The notes: generated by a model from the letters alone, not told the origin. DNA of 64,000 bases from Bacteroides sp. CAG:927 (GCA_000431155.1 HF985626.1:1-64000), one strand, 5' to 3'. Shown: positions 1-11,187, counted from the first letter of the stretch. Translations and numbers: made by a program.

Positions 1-45
1 TTTTCGCGCTTCAAAAAGTTTTATCGGACAGCAATAGTAAAAAAT

Positions 46-83
46 AAAAATCCCGGGTCCAAGTGCTGATCCGGGATTTTTTT
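46..83 (-). terminator. Intrinsic terminator of the adhesin-like gene
   Basis: A ten-base-pair stem (AAAATCCCGG at 47-56 with CCGGGATTTT at 71-80) is flanked by A and T runs on both sides, so it can act in both directions. It lies about 20 bases past the stop codon of the minus-strand gene ending at 105. Bases 1-45 hold nothing else I can assign. Confidence 0.75.
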
Positions 84-104
84 ATGCGGGGAGTGTATGT
101 GGGG

Positions 105-3100
105 TTATTTCACATACACTTTTTTGTTGCCCATGATGTAGAGTCCTGCGGGGAGCTGCTTCATGGCTTCGGCCACGGTGATCTGCTTCTTGATGCGTAT
201 GCCCTGAAGGTTGTAAACATCCACAAGCTCGGAAGAGTCGGGAGCGGAGATGCCGTTGATGGCATCGTATTCGGCGTTGTTGGCTTCTACGGAGAGGTAG
301 GAGTCGGGAGCGCCGTCGCTGCTGAGCTTGATGTAGCAGGCATGGACGCCTTCGGTGTCAGAGGCGAATGAGACGGTGAATGTGCCGCCCTGTGCGGGGA
401 GGGTCTGCGGCTCAACGGTGAATTTAGATGCGTTGGCACCGGTGACGCTCAGAGAGATGGGCCCAGTGAGGTTGAGACCTTCAACGGAGATGGAACGTGA
501 AGTTGCGGATGTGTTGACAACGGCTTCCATGTCGAGGTAGGGCTGGTCAAGGCGGATGAACGGGATGTCGTCGCGGCCCCAAGAGAAGTCGTCAATGAAG
601 TACATTGTGGAGCTGTCGTGTCCGCGCATGGATGCGAAACCGAATCCGATGAAGAATTTGTCGGCGAGGTCAAGGCCCTTGAGGTCAAGCACATAGTCGC
701 GCCATTCGCCGTTGTAGTCGGCTGAAGCGGGGATGTCAAGGCCGTTGATAGGCTCGGCATATACCTCGTCAAGGGGCGAAGAAGCGGGTGTGAGGTCAAG
801 GGTGGTTGTCTGGTCGGTAGCGGGGTCAATGTAGAGGACCTGAAGGTTATCTACCTGAGTGTCAAGCATGTTCTTGCCCATGATGCGGAATGTGAGGAGC
901 TGCTGCTTGGCGTTGATGTAGTCAAGGCAGGGTGAGAGGAGGAGCATCTGGCAGAGGGATGATTCGGCGGCTTTGCTGTCGTAGGCAGTGATTTTGGCCA
1001 TGCGCTGGCTTGGGTCGTTGATGTCGGTGTAGGCCCACCAAGCGCGAGTGCCTGTGATGGCGGCGTTGGTCCAGCCGTCGATGTGCAGGGGCTTGTTGCT
1101 TTCGCCGCAGTTCTGGAAGTCCTCGATGACGAGGGCCTGAGCGTTGGATGTGTCAAATGAAGCCATGGTGAATTCATCTCCCTGCTTCTCTTCAACGGGG
1201 GCTTCGCCGGAAGCTACACCGGTGAGGGTGATGATGCGTGTCTCAGCCATTTCAGCGGAGAACTCAACGGATGCAGAGAATGTGCCGGCCTTGAGGGGTG
1301 CGAAGGTGATGGTGAGGGCGATGTCGCTGCAGTCCTTGAGCATTGTGCCGGAACTGATGCGGAATGCACCGTCGCCGCCTACCACCTTGATAGAGCCGTA
1401 GTCAAGGAGGCCCTTTGTGGAGTAGGTGATGGTTTGTGTGACGGGGTTGTTGACCGTTGTGGCAAACTCGGTGAGGTCAGCGGAGTTGACGGTGATTTCG
1501 GGGAGGTTGTCGGGGTCGTAAGCGCGTGCATTGAAGCTGAACGACTGCGACAGCTCGGTGGGAACAGCGTCAATGGTGAGCGAACCACTGTGGATACCGG
1601 TAGTGGTGGGGAGGTAGGTTACGATGATTTCGGTCTGGCTGTCGCCTGCGGGAATCTCTTCTACGTTGATTGAGAACTGGTCGCGGTTTTTACCGGCATG
1701 GTAAACGGTTGCGGGCTGGGTGAGGTTTTTGGCGGTGACAGTGAATTTGGCGAACTGTACCGGGGTGTTGATCGGGCACCACTGTGCAGCATCGATCAGG
1801 AGTTCTTTTTCAACCTCAATGGAGGGTTCGCCCACTGGGGTGTTGTCGGCCTCTATGTCGGCAAGAGCGCGAACGCTGATGATGGCGGCAGATGCAGAGG
1901 TGGAGATGCCGATGACAGATGTGGCCTTGGCCGGAATTTCGGTGCCGATAAGGTCGGTGCCGGCGAACGGACGTATGCGGCCTGAGACGGTGCCGGATGT
2001 TACGGCTGCGCCGGAAGTGGCGAATTTGGTGCCGGCGGCGGTGCCGAAGTCAATGTCAGTGACCTTGATGAGACGGTTGAGGTATGACTCGGGGTCGCGA
2101 GCAAGCTCGGAGAGGGTGATTTCAGCGGGCTCTACGGTATATCCTTCGGTAACTGTGATGGCGGGGTAGTCGGCGAGGTAAACGGTGGGTATGCCCATTG
2201 AGGGTTCGCCCATCATGCAATAGAAATTGGTGATGCGGTCGCCGATTTTAAGATTGTTTTCGCCGAGGAACATCTCGGTGCTTAGTTTGGCACCGCCACC
2301 ATAAAGATCCTGTGCGTAAATAACGGGTGTATAGCCGGAGTTGTCAACGTATGTGATTGTGGCTTTGCCCTGGAAGTAGCAGATCTGGTCGGCAGAGAAT
2401 GATGAGAGCTGACGGAAGTTGGCGAAAGCTGTGGCCGGATAGGCTGATGCGATGACGGAAATGGTGGCATCCTCAGCTCCCGGAGAGGAGAGTGTGATGG
2501 TTTCGTTAAGGTCAGCGGGACCGGCTGTATAGGTAATCTCAAGATTGTAGCCGGTGGCGGAAGTGGCTTCTTCGGCGGGTATTACAGATGTGCCGAGCTT
2601 GAGTTCGCTGCCGGATACTGAAACATTGATGTTCTCGGTTAGGTCCTGAGCCTTGATGTTGACAGTAGTGGTATATTTCATGTACTGGTAGAAAGTACCC
2701 AGCTCAATGGAAGTTTCGGCCGGAGTGATGACGCCGTTGCCGGGCTGGGGATCAGGATCGGGGTCAACGGAGCCACCGTCCTGCCACAGGTCGGCCCATG
2801 AGTCCGTGACGCGGATGGCATCGATAAGCACATCCGGACCTACTTTTGTGCTTGCAGAGCCTTGGCGTAGGGTGATACCCTGAAGTCCCATAGTTGTGGA
2901 GGCATCGGCGGCATTGGCATTGGCGCTTAAATCGGCTTGCGTTGGCTCATTGCCTTTGGCGGGATTGATGAAGAGTTCTACGGTATCGTTCTTTGAACCG
3001 TCAACAAATGTGTATTTCAGCACTATAAGATAAGTAGTGTTGAGGTCAAGTTCCTCTGATTCGGCAGTGGAAGATGCTCCGTTTTTAGAAACACCGAGAA

Positions 3101-3587
3101 TGAATTTTCCGTCATTGGTGGCCGGCTTGCAGAATACACGCGGATATTCGGAACCTGCTTTGGTGTCAATGATGCCCGCATCGTTTTTGGCTCCACGCTG
3201 GCAGATGGTGAAGAAGTAAACATCACCGCCGGTGGCGCATTTCTGCACATTAATGAGTGCAGCAGCATAGATGGAGCCTTGTGTTATACCCTCGTCAGCA
3301 AATTGCTTTTGCAGACGCTCATGGGCAGAGGTAAGGTCGGTGCCTATAAGTTTGGCTGAGAATCCTGTGGCTTCGGCCTGATAATCCGGATAGGTTAAAG
3401 CAGGGGTTACAAGCTGTATCGGCTCGTTTTCATTTTTGCCGTGGTGCAGCCAAGAGCCTTGATTGTAGAGATTTCCGGCATTGTAGCTGAAACTCTCGTC
3501 AAGGTAAACTGTGGCGTTGGCCTGAGATGGAACAAGCGAAGCTGCTCCAATCAGTGCATTTATCGCCAAGAGACTGAGTTTTTTCAT
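105..3587 (-). CDS. Large exported adhesin-like protein with T9SS-like C-terminal tail
   Basis: A 1160-residue exported protein built of beta-sandwich modules. It opens with MKKLSLLAINALIGAASL, a typical signal peptide. After an N-terminal lectin-like stretch comes a Pro-Asp linker (PDPDPQPG, about residue 280). An OB-fold-like segment is followed by domains resembling 'choice-of-anchor D', then a 'choice-of-anchor J' (cleaved adhesin) module around residues 860-1010. The C terminus (VDVYNLQGIRI...LPAGLYIMGNKKVYVK) matches the tail seen on T9SS cargo in Bacteroidales, which suggests surface display or release. No catalytic motif is recognisable. I start at 3587 because the reading frame upstream encodes no signal peptide; a start three codons earlier is possible. 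It is the last gene before a strong terminator and is separated from the GH97 gene by another terminator. Its ligand is unknown. Confidence 0.8.
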   Translation of the reverse strand: MKKLSLLAINALIGAASLVPSQANATVYLDESFSYNAGNLYNQGSWLHHGKNENEPIQLVTPALTYPDYQAEATGFSAKLIGTDLTSAHERLQKQFADEGITQGSIYAAALINVQKCATGGDVYFFTICQRGAKNDAGIIDTKAGSEYPRVFCKPATNDGKFILGVSKNGASSTAESEELDLNTTYLIVLKYTFVDGSKNDTVELFINPAKGNEPTQADLSANANAADASTTMGLQGITLRQGSASTKVGPDVLIDAIRVTDSWADLWQDGGSVDPDPDPQPGNGVITPAETSIELGTFYQYMKYTTTVNIKAQDLTENINVSVSGSELKLGTSVIPAEEATSATGYNLEITYTAGPADLNETITLSSPGAEDATISVIASAYPATAFANFRQLSSFSADQICYFQGKATITYVDNSGYTPVIYAQDLYGGGAKLSTEMFLGENNLKIGDRITNFYCMMGEPSMGIPTVYLADYPAITVTEGYTVEPAEITLSELARDPESYLNRLIKVTDIDFGTAAGTKFATSGAAVTSGTVSGRIRPFAGTDLIGTEIPAKATSVIGISTSASAAIISVRALADIEADNTPVGEPSIEVEKELLIDAAQWCPINTPVQFAKFTVTAKNLTQPATVYHAGKNRDQFSINVEEIPAGDSQTEIIVTYLPTTTGIHSGSLTIDAVPTELSQSFSFNARAYDPDNLPEITVNSADLTEFATTVNNPVTQTITYSTKGLLDYGSIKVVGGDGAFRISSGTMLKDCSDIALTITFAPLKAGTFSASVEFSAEMAETRIITLTGVASGEAPVEEKQGDEFTMASFDTSNAQALVIEDFQNCGESNKPLHIDGWTNAAITGTRAWWAYTDINDPSQRMAKITAYDSKAAESSLCQMLLLSPCLDYINAKQQLLTFRIMGKNMLDTQVDNLQVLYIDPATDQTTTLDLTPASSPLDEVYAEPINGLDIPASADYNGEWRDYVLDLKGLDLADKFFIGFGFASMRGHDSSTMYFIDDFSWGRDDIPFIRLDQPYLDMEAVVNTSATSRSISVEGLNLTGPISLSVTGANASKFTVEPQTLPAQGGTFTVSFASDTEGVHACYIKLSSDGAPDSYLSVEANNAEYDAINGISAPDSSELVDVYNLQGIRIKKQITVAEAMKQLPAGLYIMGNKKVYVK

Positions 3588-3670
3588 ACCTGACATGTTA
3601 TGTGAAAAATTATTTGAAATTTGTGATTTTTGACGCGTTTTAAGTAACAAAGTGTAAGTATAATGAGGTG

Positions 3671-3678
3671 CAAAGATA
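3671..3678 (-). promoter_or_regulatory. -7 element for the adhesin-like gene
   Basis: The minus strand reads TATCTTTG, a perfect match to the Bacteroidetes -7 consensus TAnnTTTG, 84 bases upstream of the chosen start. No TTG sits at the expected 19-20 base distance, so only half of the promoter is visible. Confidence 0.45.
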
Positions 3679-3724
3679 ATCATTGTAAAGGCTTAAATCC
3701 CCTTTCAAATGGTTAAAAAAGATT

Positions 3725-3756
3725 AACCCCATACTTGCATGCACAAGTATGGGGTT
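3725..3756 (-). terminator. Terminator of the GH97 transcription unit
   Basis: A perfect 13-base-pair stem (AACCCCATACTTG at 3725-3737 with its complement at 3744-3756) and a six-base loop. On the minus strand it is followed by AATCTTTTTT. It lies just past the stop of the GH97 gene and separates it from the adhesin-like gene. Confidence 0.8.
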
Positions 3757-3781
3757 TGAAAAAGGTGTTTTGTGTGGAAAA

Positions 3782-6125
<2,344 letters not shown>

Positions 6126-6171
6126 GATAAGGACTTTTGGTGGAGAGCAGAGAGGAAGAGGAGTGGTGGAA

Positions 6172-6801
6172 TCAGGATTCGGATTCGGGGAGCAGATAAG
6201 GGGAATGCTCGGGGATGAATTGTCCGGAGATGAGGTTGTTGTACAGGCGCAGGCAAGACCAAGCATCAATGGCGGCGTATTGCTGCTGGGGAATAGAGAG
6301 AGATTCGGCTTCCCAGTTGCTGAGCCGTTGGCCCTTGGATATGCGCTGCTGAAAGACAATGCCGTAGATGCGCTGCAGGCTGCTGTCAATGATGCCGTAA
6401 GGACGCACAAACTCCTGAAGGTCAATGAACCCTTCGGGCACAAATTCGCTTATGCGATGGAGAACGAAGAAGTCGTCCTTGAGCGAAAGCCCTATTTTAG
6501 TGATGTCGGTGTCCTCAATGAATTGTTTCAGGTCTTCGGTAAGTCCCGTTTTATTGATGCGGAAGAGGTAGCACCGTGTGTCGGTAGAGATCTGAATAAG
6601 TGCCACTTTGTTGGTGCGCCCTTTGTGAAATGACGGCCTTGTTTCGGTGTCAAATCCCACCATTTTGTATTGGCGCAGATAAGCCAAAGCCTCCGGCACT
6701 TTTTCAACAGTGTCGATGACTATTATTTCGCCCGGAAAAGTGACAACGGGCAATTCAGAAAGGGCAGCTTTAGGAATGGAAACAGACACTTTGCTTTGCA
6801 T
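6172..6801 (-). CDS. DEDDy 3'-5' exonuclease domain protein
   Basis: A 209-residue single-domain protein of the DnaQ/RNase D superfamily, expected to remove nucleotides from 3' ends of RNA or DNA with two metal ions. The three exonuclease motifs are visible: GFDTETRPSF (Exo I, Asp and Glu ligands), GLSLKDDFFVL (Exo II, with the acidic pair) and QQQYAAIDAWSCLRLY (Exo III, the Tyr-x3-Asp of the DEDDy subclass). It lacks the HRDC domains of full RNase D, as is usual for the stand-alone Bacteroidetes version. A GTG lies one codon upstream of the chosen ATG. A full promoter sits just upstream, so this is the first gene of the unit that continues into the small membrane protein and GH97. Confidence 0.88.
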   Translation of the reverse strand: MQSKVSVSIPKAALSELPVVTFPGEIIVIDTVEKVPEALAYLRQYKMVGFDTETRPSFHKGRTNKVALIQISTDTRCYLFRINKTGLTEDLKQFIEDTDITKIGLSLKDDFFVLHRISEFVPEGFIDLQEFVRPYGIIDSSLQRIYGIVFQQRISKGQRLSNWEAESLSIPQQQYAAIDAWSCLRLYNNLISGQFIPEHSPYLLPESES

Positions 6802-6872
6802 CACTTCATCAATATTTTAGATTATGGCCGGTAAAAAAACAGACTAAATCCGGACATATTCTTAAACGGATG

Positions 6873-6903
6873 CAAAGATACGAAAATTCTGTAAGAGTTC
6901 AAA
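6873..6903 (-). promoter_or_regulatory. Bacteroidetes promoter for the exonuclease unit
   Basis: On the minus strand TTTG (6903-6900), a 19-base spacer and TATCTTTG (6880-6873) fit both elements of the Bacteroidetes housekeeping consensus. The -33 box reaches into the final codons of bioD. Confidence 0.65.
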
Positions 6904-7549
6904 GCTTGATGGATGGCACAACGATGATTTCCGTGTCGGGGAAATGGCGGTCAAGATAGCGGCGGATGTAACCGCGAGTGTCGGCACTGATTATGGGGTC
7001 GGTGTCGAAATGCTCATTATAGATGAGCCACTTCAGCTTGATGTTTCGGTTTTTTATGGCCTCCAGCGAGAGGATGGTATGATTGATGGAGCCGAGTTTG
7101 CCATTGGTGACAAGCGCAAGCGGCAGATTGTGGTCGGCCACATAGTCGATGGTGGAGTAAGTATCGGTAATGGGCACCATCAGACCACCTGCACCCTCAA
7201 TTAGCACAACATCGTAGTCGCGTGCAAGCTTTTGAGTGGCTTCGGCAACCAAAGACAGGTCAATTTCGCTATTGTCAATGCGTGCTGCGAGCTGAGCAGA
7301 AGCCGGGTAGGAGAAAATGACGGGAGCAGTGGTGTGGTCAATGTCCTGCGGTGCGGCCGGTATGCCCATGATCTTGCGATGCAGCTCAATGTCTTCGGAG
7401 TAGTCGTGGCATCCGGTCTGTATGAACTTCTGGGTTATGGCCTTCATTCCCTGCGCGGCAAGCATTTTTGCGATATGTCCTGTTGCGTAGCTTTTTCCGG
7501 CATCAGTGTCAATGCCGGAGATGAAAATCACATTGGTATCGGTGGTCAT
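6899..7549 (-). CDS. bioD: Dethiobiotin synthetase BioD
   Basis: A 216-residue ATP-dependent carboxylase that closes the ureido ring of dethiobiotin from 7,8-diaminopelargonic acid and CO2, the penultimate step of biotin synthesis. The P-loop is GIDTDAGKSYATG near residue 10. KFIQTG follows at about residue 39, and the nucleotide-switch segment VVLIEGAGGLMVP is the classical BioD motif. Its ATG overlaps the lgt stop codon by four bases (ATGA), so it is translationally coupled as the last gene of the SRPBCC-lipoprotein-lgt-bioD run. No other biotin gene is in the window. A longer reading frame to 7633 exists only because it runs into lgt and is not used. Confidence 0.95.
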   Translation of the reverse strand: MTTDTNVIFISGIDTDAGKSYATGHIAKMLAAQGMKAITQKFIQTGCHDYSEDIELHRKIMGIPAAPQDIDHTTAPVIFSYPASAQLAARIDNSEIDLSLVAEATQKLARDYDVVLIEGAGGLMVPITDTYSTIDYVADHNLPLALVTNGKLGSINHTILSLEAIKNRNIKLKWLIYNEHFDTDPIISADTRGYIRRYLDRHFPDTEIIVVPSIKL

Positions 7550-8409
7550 TTTTTTGAATTTTTGTTCTGAGGTTCGTCGGCGAATTTGTTCGGGAACGAG
7601 AGTTTGACCGGCGGTCTCCACAAGGCGTAGCATACAAGCAGTACACCTATAATTATAAAGGGAATAGAGAGAAGCTGCCCCATGTTGAGAACCATGTCGG
7701 CCTCAAATGCGACCTGATCGTTTTTCACGAACTCAATCAGGAAACGCGGAAGGAATATGCCAATCAGGAATACTCCGAATATCAGGCCGGGGCGTTTTTC
7801 AGCGTTCTTGCGCCAATACATCCACATCAGGAGCGCGAACAGAGCGAAATAGCAAAGAGCCTCATAGATCTGGGTGGGATGAACAGGCTGTCCGGCATAC
7901 ATCTCGACCCACTGGCGGGAGCGCACAAACATAAATCCCCACGGAAGGTCGGTGGCGTGGCCGAAGATTTCACTGTTCATGAGATTGCCGATGCGGATAA
8001 GGCCCCCCACAAGGGCTATAGGCACTACAAGACGGTCAAAGGTCCAGAGTGGACTGCGTCTGGTAGTGAAAATAGAGAACATGAAAACGCCCAAAATGAC
8101 ACCTATTGTGCCGCCATGACTGGCAAGGCCGCCTTCCCACACCTTAAGTATGTCAATAGGGTGCTGGCTGTAGTAATCCCATTCGTAAAAGAACACATGC
8201 CCGAGTCGCGCTCCTACGATAGTGCCGATGACAGTCCATATAAGGAGCACTCCAAGCCATCGTTCGGGGGCACCTTCGTGCCGGAACATGCGGGCTACGA
8301 TTTCATAACCTATCATGAAGCCTATGGCAAACATCAGGCCGTACCATCGTATCTGAACACCCCAATCAAGAAGAACGGGGTCTGCGTTCCATACTATATA
8401 GTTGAGCAT
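7546..8409 (-). CDS. lgt: Prolipoprotein diacylglyceryl transferase Lgt
   Basis: A 287-residue polytopic inner-membrane enzyme that transfers diacylglycerol from phosphatidylglycerol to the lipobox cysteine of prolipoproteins. The family signature is present as GGLIRIGNLMNSEIFG, including the essential Arg and Glu, and the upstream LASHGGTIGVILG carries the conserved His-Gly-Gly. About seven hydrophobic segments are visible, in line with known Lgt topology. It follows the Rieske-like lipoprotein gene by eight bases and overlaps bioD. Many lipoproteins in this window (8416, 14253, 40534, 48352, 51040, 63099) are expected substrates. Confidence 0.96.
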   Translation of the reverse strand: MLNYIVWNADPVLLDWGVQIRWYGLMFAIGFMIGYEIVARMFRHEGAPERWLGVLLIWTVIGTIVGARLGHVFFYEWDYYSQHPIDILKVWEGGLASHGGTIGVILGVFMFSIFTTRRSPLWTFDRLVVPIALVGGLIRIGNLMNSEIFGHATDLPWGFMFVRSRQWVEMYAGQPVHPTQIYEALCYFALFALLMWMYWRKNAEKRPGLIFGVFLIGIFLPRFLIEFVKNDQVAFEADMVLNMGQLLSIPFIIIGVLLVCYALWRPPVKLSFPNKFADEPQNKNSKK

Positions 8410-8415
8410 ATTGCG

Positions 8416-8907
8416 TCAGTTAGTGATTATACGGAATATAGTGCCGTTGCCGGAGCTGACATTGTAACGCTCCAGACCGTAGTGATGCTGTGCCGCAGGG
8501 CCATCCACGGGAGCACCGGCATTGAAAATGTCGTAAGTGCTGCCGCATGTGTGGCACACAGCAACTTCGCCGTCAACAGTAATGATTATGTCACGGCGGC
8601 ACTCAACGGGGCATGAAAGATCGTATGCTCTTGGCTCGCCACTGAAATTGCTCACAAGAAGCACGCCACCAAATCCGGTTTGAGCAAGGTCGGTGTAGAA
8701 GTAGCCTTCAGGAATGCCTTGGGATTTGATGAAGCTATTGGTGAGCATGGCTCCGCTCACGCCAAAAGTATCCCAGTCGCCGGAAGTGGTGAAGGGGATA
8801 TAAACCGGTGCGTACGGTATGCGCTCATCGTCCACTTTGTGGCATGAGACTGCGGCGAGAGCAAAAGCGGCAGCAGCAACAACGAGTATGTGTTTAGTGA
8901 ATCGCAT
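8416..8907 (-). CDS. Rieske-like lipoprotein with a four-cysteine site
   Basis: A 163-residue lipoprotein: the signal MRFTKHILVVAAAAFALAAVSC places the lipidated Cys at residue 22. The C-terminal half reads like a Rieske domain: CPVEC (Cys99, Cys103), then VCHTCGSTYDIF...G.PVDGPA (Cys118, Cys121). That copies the second Rieske box (CxxHGSxFD...GPA) with the histidine ligand replaced by Cys. The first box also lacks Cys-x-His. Four cysteines could bind zinc or a rubredoxin-like iron, or form disulfides, instead of a classical 2Fe-2S cluster; this is inference. The ATG shares one base with the stop of the SRPBCC gene (TGATG), so the two are coupled, and lgt follows eight bases later. I know no assigned function. 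Confidence 0.75.
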   Translation of the reverse strand: MRFTKHILVVAAAAFALAAVSCHKVDDERIPYAPVYIPFTTSGDWDTFGVSGAMLTNSFIKSQGIPEGYFYTDLAQTGFGGVLLVSNFSGEPRAYDLSCPVECRRDIIITVDGEVAVCHTCGSTYDIFNAGAPVDGPAAQHHYGLERYNVSSGNGTIFRIITN

Positions 8908-9329
8908 CAAATTCTGAAGAAAGTGGATATCAGTTCGCTGAATTTGTCGGCAGCTTCCTGCATTTTGCCGCCAATCATAGGACGCAGCATTGCGGGAATG
9001 TCAACATTGAGTTCGGTGGAAACTTTGCTTGACGCATCGGTTTCGGGACTCATGTGCACAAGTATTTCAAATGGCACGGGGCTGTTGGCGGCCGCAAGTT
9101 TCATAAGCTCGGGTTCGCGTTTCTCCACAACATTAAACTGTATTTCGCCTACAGGGGCTGCGGTGATTATTACAGAAGAGTCGGTGAAACGCACGCTGCC
9201 TATTTTTTCTTTGGCTTCGGGGGGGAGCTGCTCAAGGCGCTGCTGATAATCTCCGAGATTGGTTATAGCGTTGTACACATCCTGAACAGGACGGTTTATA
9301 GTCACAGGTTTTCCTTCGTATTTAGCCAT
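8907..9329 (-). CDS. SRPBCC-fold (START-like) family protein
   Basis: A 140-residue soluble protein with the SRPBCC/polyketide-cyclase pattern. An opening strand (KYEGKPVTINRPVQDVYNAI) leads into a helix-grip region. A central set of strands (SVRFTDSSVIITAAPVGEIQFNVVEKREP) is followed by a long C-terminal helix (GKMQEAADKFSELISTFF). Members bind hydrophobic ligands in a central cavity, and the ligand here cannot be deduced. It is the first gene after the pyrE terminator and is coupled to the Rieske-like lipoprotein by a TGATG overlap. An alternative start lies three codons upstream. Confidence 0.8.
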   Translation of the reverse strand: MAKYEGKPVTINRPVQDVYNAITNLGDYQQRLEQLPPEAKEKIGSVRFTDSSVIITAAPVGEIQFNVVEKREPELMKLAAANSPVPFEILVHMSPETDASSKVSTELNVDIPAMLRPMIGGKMQEAADKFSELISTFFRI

Positions 9330-9342
9330 AATGTTCAAAACA

Positions 9343-9361
9343 AAGGGGCTTTTCGCCCCTT
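9343..9361 (-). terminator. Terminator after pyrE
   Basis: AAGGGGC (9343-9349) pairs with GCCCCTT (9355-9361) around a five-base loop. On the minus strand the hairpin is followed by TGTTTTGAAC. It lies between the pyrE stop and the SRPBCC gene start. Confidence 0.65.
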
Positions 9362-9394
9362 GTTGTATTTAAATGATGATTGTTTGAATGTCGT

Positions 9395-10039
9395 TTACTG
9401 ATTGTTGTTAGGAGTCCAGTTGGCAGGATCTTTTCGCCACTCTTTGAGAGTGTCAAGGTCTTCGGCGCGGATGTATTTTGTTTCAAGGGCAGACTCAAGC
9501 ATGGCGTTGTAGTTGCTTAGAGTAACGAGGTTTACCCCGGCCTCTTTGAAACGGTTTATAGCGATCGGGAATCCATAGGTGAAAATGGCGGCCATGCCAA
9601 CAACTTCACATCCGGCAGCGCGTATGGCCTCCACGGCTTTGAGAGAGCTGCCGCCGGTAGAGATGAGGTCTTCAATAACCACAACTTTCTGACCGGGCTT
9701 AAGGTTACCCTCAATGAGATTTTCCAAACCGTGATCTTTGGGAGTGGAACGCACATATACATAAGGAAGTCCGAGGTCATCGGCAACCATAGCGCCCATG
9801 GCAATAGCACCAGTCGCTACGCCGGCAATAGCATCGGGAGTGCCGAAATTCTCCATAATCAGGCGGCACATTTCCACTTTGATGAAAGTGCGGACGCTCG
9901 GATAGGAGAGTGTTTTGCGATTGTCGGTGTATATTGGGGAGTTCCATCCGGATGCCCAGGTGAAAGGATGCTCGGGTTGGAGCTTTATTGCACTGATTTT
10001 GAGTAAGTTTTCAGCTAAAAGTCTGTCTAAGTCCTTCAT
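9395..10039 (-). CDS. pyrE: Orotate phosphoribosyltransferase
   Basis: A 214-residue enzyme that joins orotate to PRPP to give OMP, step five of de novo pyrimidine synthesis. The PRPP-binding loop VVVIEDLISTGGSSL and the catalytic-loop segment VYVRSTPKDHGLENLIEG are both present. The length is normal for the family. It is transcribed away from pyrB-pyrI from its own promoter in a 212-base divergent spacer and ends at a hairpin terminator, so it is effectively monocistronic. Confidence 0.97.
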   Translation of the reverse strand: MKDLDRLLAENLLKISAIKLQPEHPFTWASGWNSPIYTDNRKTLSYPSVRTFIKVEMCRLIMENFGTPDAIAGVATGAIAMGAMVADDLGLPYVYVRSTPKDHGLENLIEGNLKPGQKVVVIEDLISTGGSSLKAVEAIRAAGCEVVGMAAIFTYGFPIAINRFKEAGVNLVTLSNYNAMLESALETKYIRAEDLDTLKEWRKDPANWTPNNNQ

Positions 10040-10086
10040 TTCGGTTGAGGTTATATGATTAAGGTGCTATATGATAATACTCAATG

Positions 10087-10118
10087 CAAAGTTAGTGTTA
10101 AATCCTGTAACGGCCAAA
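10087..10118 (-). promoter_or_regulatory. pyrE promoter
   Basis: On the minus strand TTTG (10118-10115, followed by G), a 20-base spacer and TAACTTTG (10094-10087) give a full Bacteroidetes consensus, 48 bases upstream of the pyrE ATG. Confidence 0.7.
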
Positions 10119-10185
10119 TTTAAATGTCGCAAAAAATTCAGCAAAATGTATCTGAATCTTTCATGGTGTGAAATTGGGAGATGTA

Positions 10186-10217
10186 TTTGGGCGAGTGAGT
10201 AAAAATGTGTAAATTTG
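10186..10217 (+). promoter_or_regulatory. pyrB-pyrI promoter
   Basis: TTTG (10186-10189), a 20-base spacer and TAAATTTG (10210-10217) match both consensus elements and end 34 bases before the pyrB ATG. With the pyrE promoter it makes a back-to-back pair separated by about 67 bases. I see no riboswitch or attenuator in the short leaders. Confidence 0.7.
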
Positions 10218-10251
10218 TGCCCATAAATCTACTCCTAAATATTAGTGGCTT

Positions 10252-11187
10252 ATGAACAGCAACAGCCTTGTGTCGATCAACGACATATCGCGCGACGAGA
10301 TTCTGGATCTCATAGAGCGAGCCCGCTTTTTTGAAGAGCACCCCAACCATAAAATCCTTGACGGGAAAGTTGTGGCGACTCTTTTTTTTGAACCCTCCAC
10401 CCGCACCCGACTGAGTTTTGAAACAGCCGTGAACCGTCTCGGCGGCAGGGTAATAGGATTTTCCGATGCGAGCACATCAAGCTCGTCCAAGGGAGAATCG
10501 CTAAAGGACACCATAAAAATGGTGAGCAACTATGTGGACCTGATAATCATGCGCCACTATCTGGAGGGTGCAGCCCGGTATGCGACAGAAGTTACGGACA
10601 CTCCTATAATAAATGCAGGAGACGGCGCCAACCAGCATCCGTCGCAAACGATGCTTGATCTCTATTCAATCTATAAGACTCAGGGCAGTCTCAACGATCT
10701 GACCATAACAATGGTGGGAGATCTGAAATACGGGCGCACTGTACATTCATTGCTGATGGCGATGCAGTATTTTAATCCAACATTTCATTTCGTGGCATGT
10801 CCTGAACTGCAGATGCCCAAGGAGTACAAGGATTTCTGCAAGGAGCATGGCATAAAGTACTATGAGCATACCGATTTTTCGCCCGAAGTGATTGCGGCAT
10901 CGGATATTCTGTACATGACACGAGTGCAGCGTGAGAGGTTCTCGGATCTTATGGAATATGAAAAAGTCAAGAACCTATATACATTGCGCAACAGTATGCT
11001 TGATGTGGCCAAGGATAATCTGAGAGTGCTTCATCCGCTGCCAAGGGTCAACGAAATAGACCGCGATGTGGACGATAATCCCAAGGCATATTATTTTGAG
11101 CAGGCACGCAACGGCTTGTTTGCCCGCCAAGCTATAATATGCAAGGCTTTAGGTATAGATGTGTTGAATTTAAAACCTCAGGAGTGA
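10252..11187 (+). CDS. pyrB: Aspartate carbamoyltransferase catalytic subunit
   Basis: A 311-residue enzyme making N-carbamoyl-aspartate from carbamoyl phosphate and aspartate. The carbamoyl-phosphate motif [12 protein letters not shown] lies near residue 47. [12 protein letters not shown] and the aspartate-binding HPLPRVNEI (about residue 262) are also present. Its TGA shares a base with the pyrI ATG (TGATG), as expected for subunits made in fixed ratio. The presence of pyrI indicates the allosteric class B, E. coli-type holoenzyme. Confidence 0.97.
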   Translation: MNSNSLVSINDISRDEILDLIERARFFEEHPNHKILDGKVVATLFFEPSTRTRLSFETAVNRLGGRVIGFSDASTSSSSKGESLKDTIKMVSNYVDLIIMRHYLEGAARYATEVTDTPIINAGDGANQHPSQTMLDLYSIYKTQGSLNDLTITMVGDLKYGRTVHSLLMAMQYFNPTFHFVACPELQMPKEYKDFCKEHGIKYYEHTDFSPEVIAASDILYMTRVQRERFSDLMEYEKVKNLYTLRNSMLDVAKDNLRVLHPLPRVNEIDRDVDDNPKAYYFEQARNGLFARQAIICKALGIDVLNLKPQE

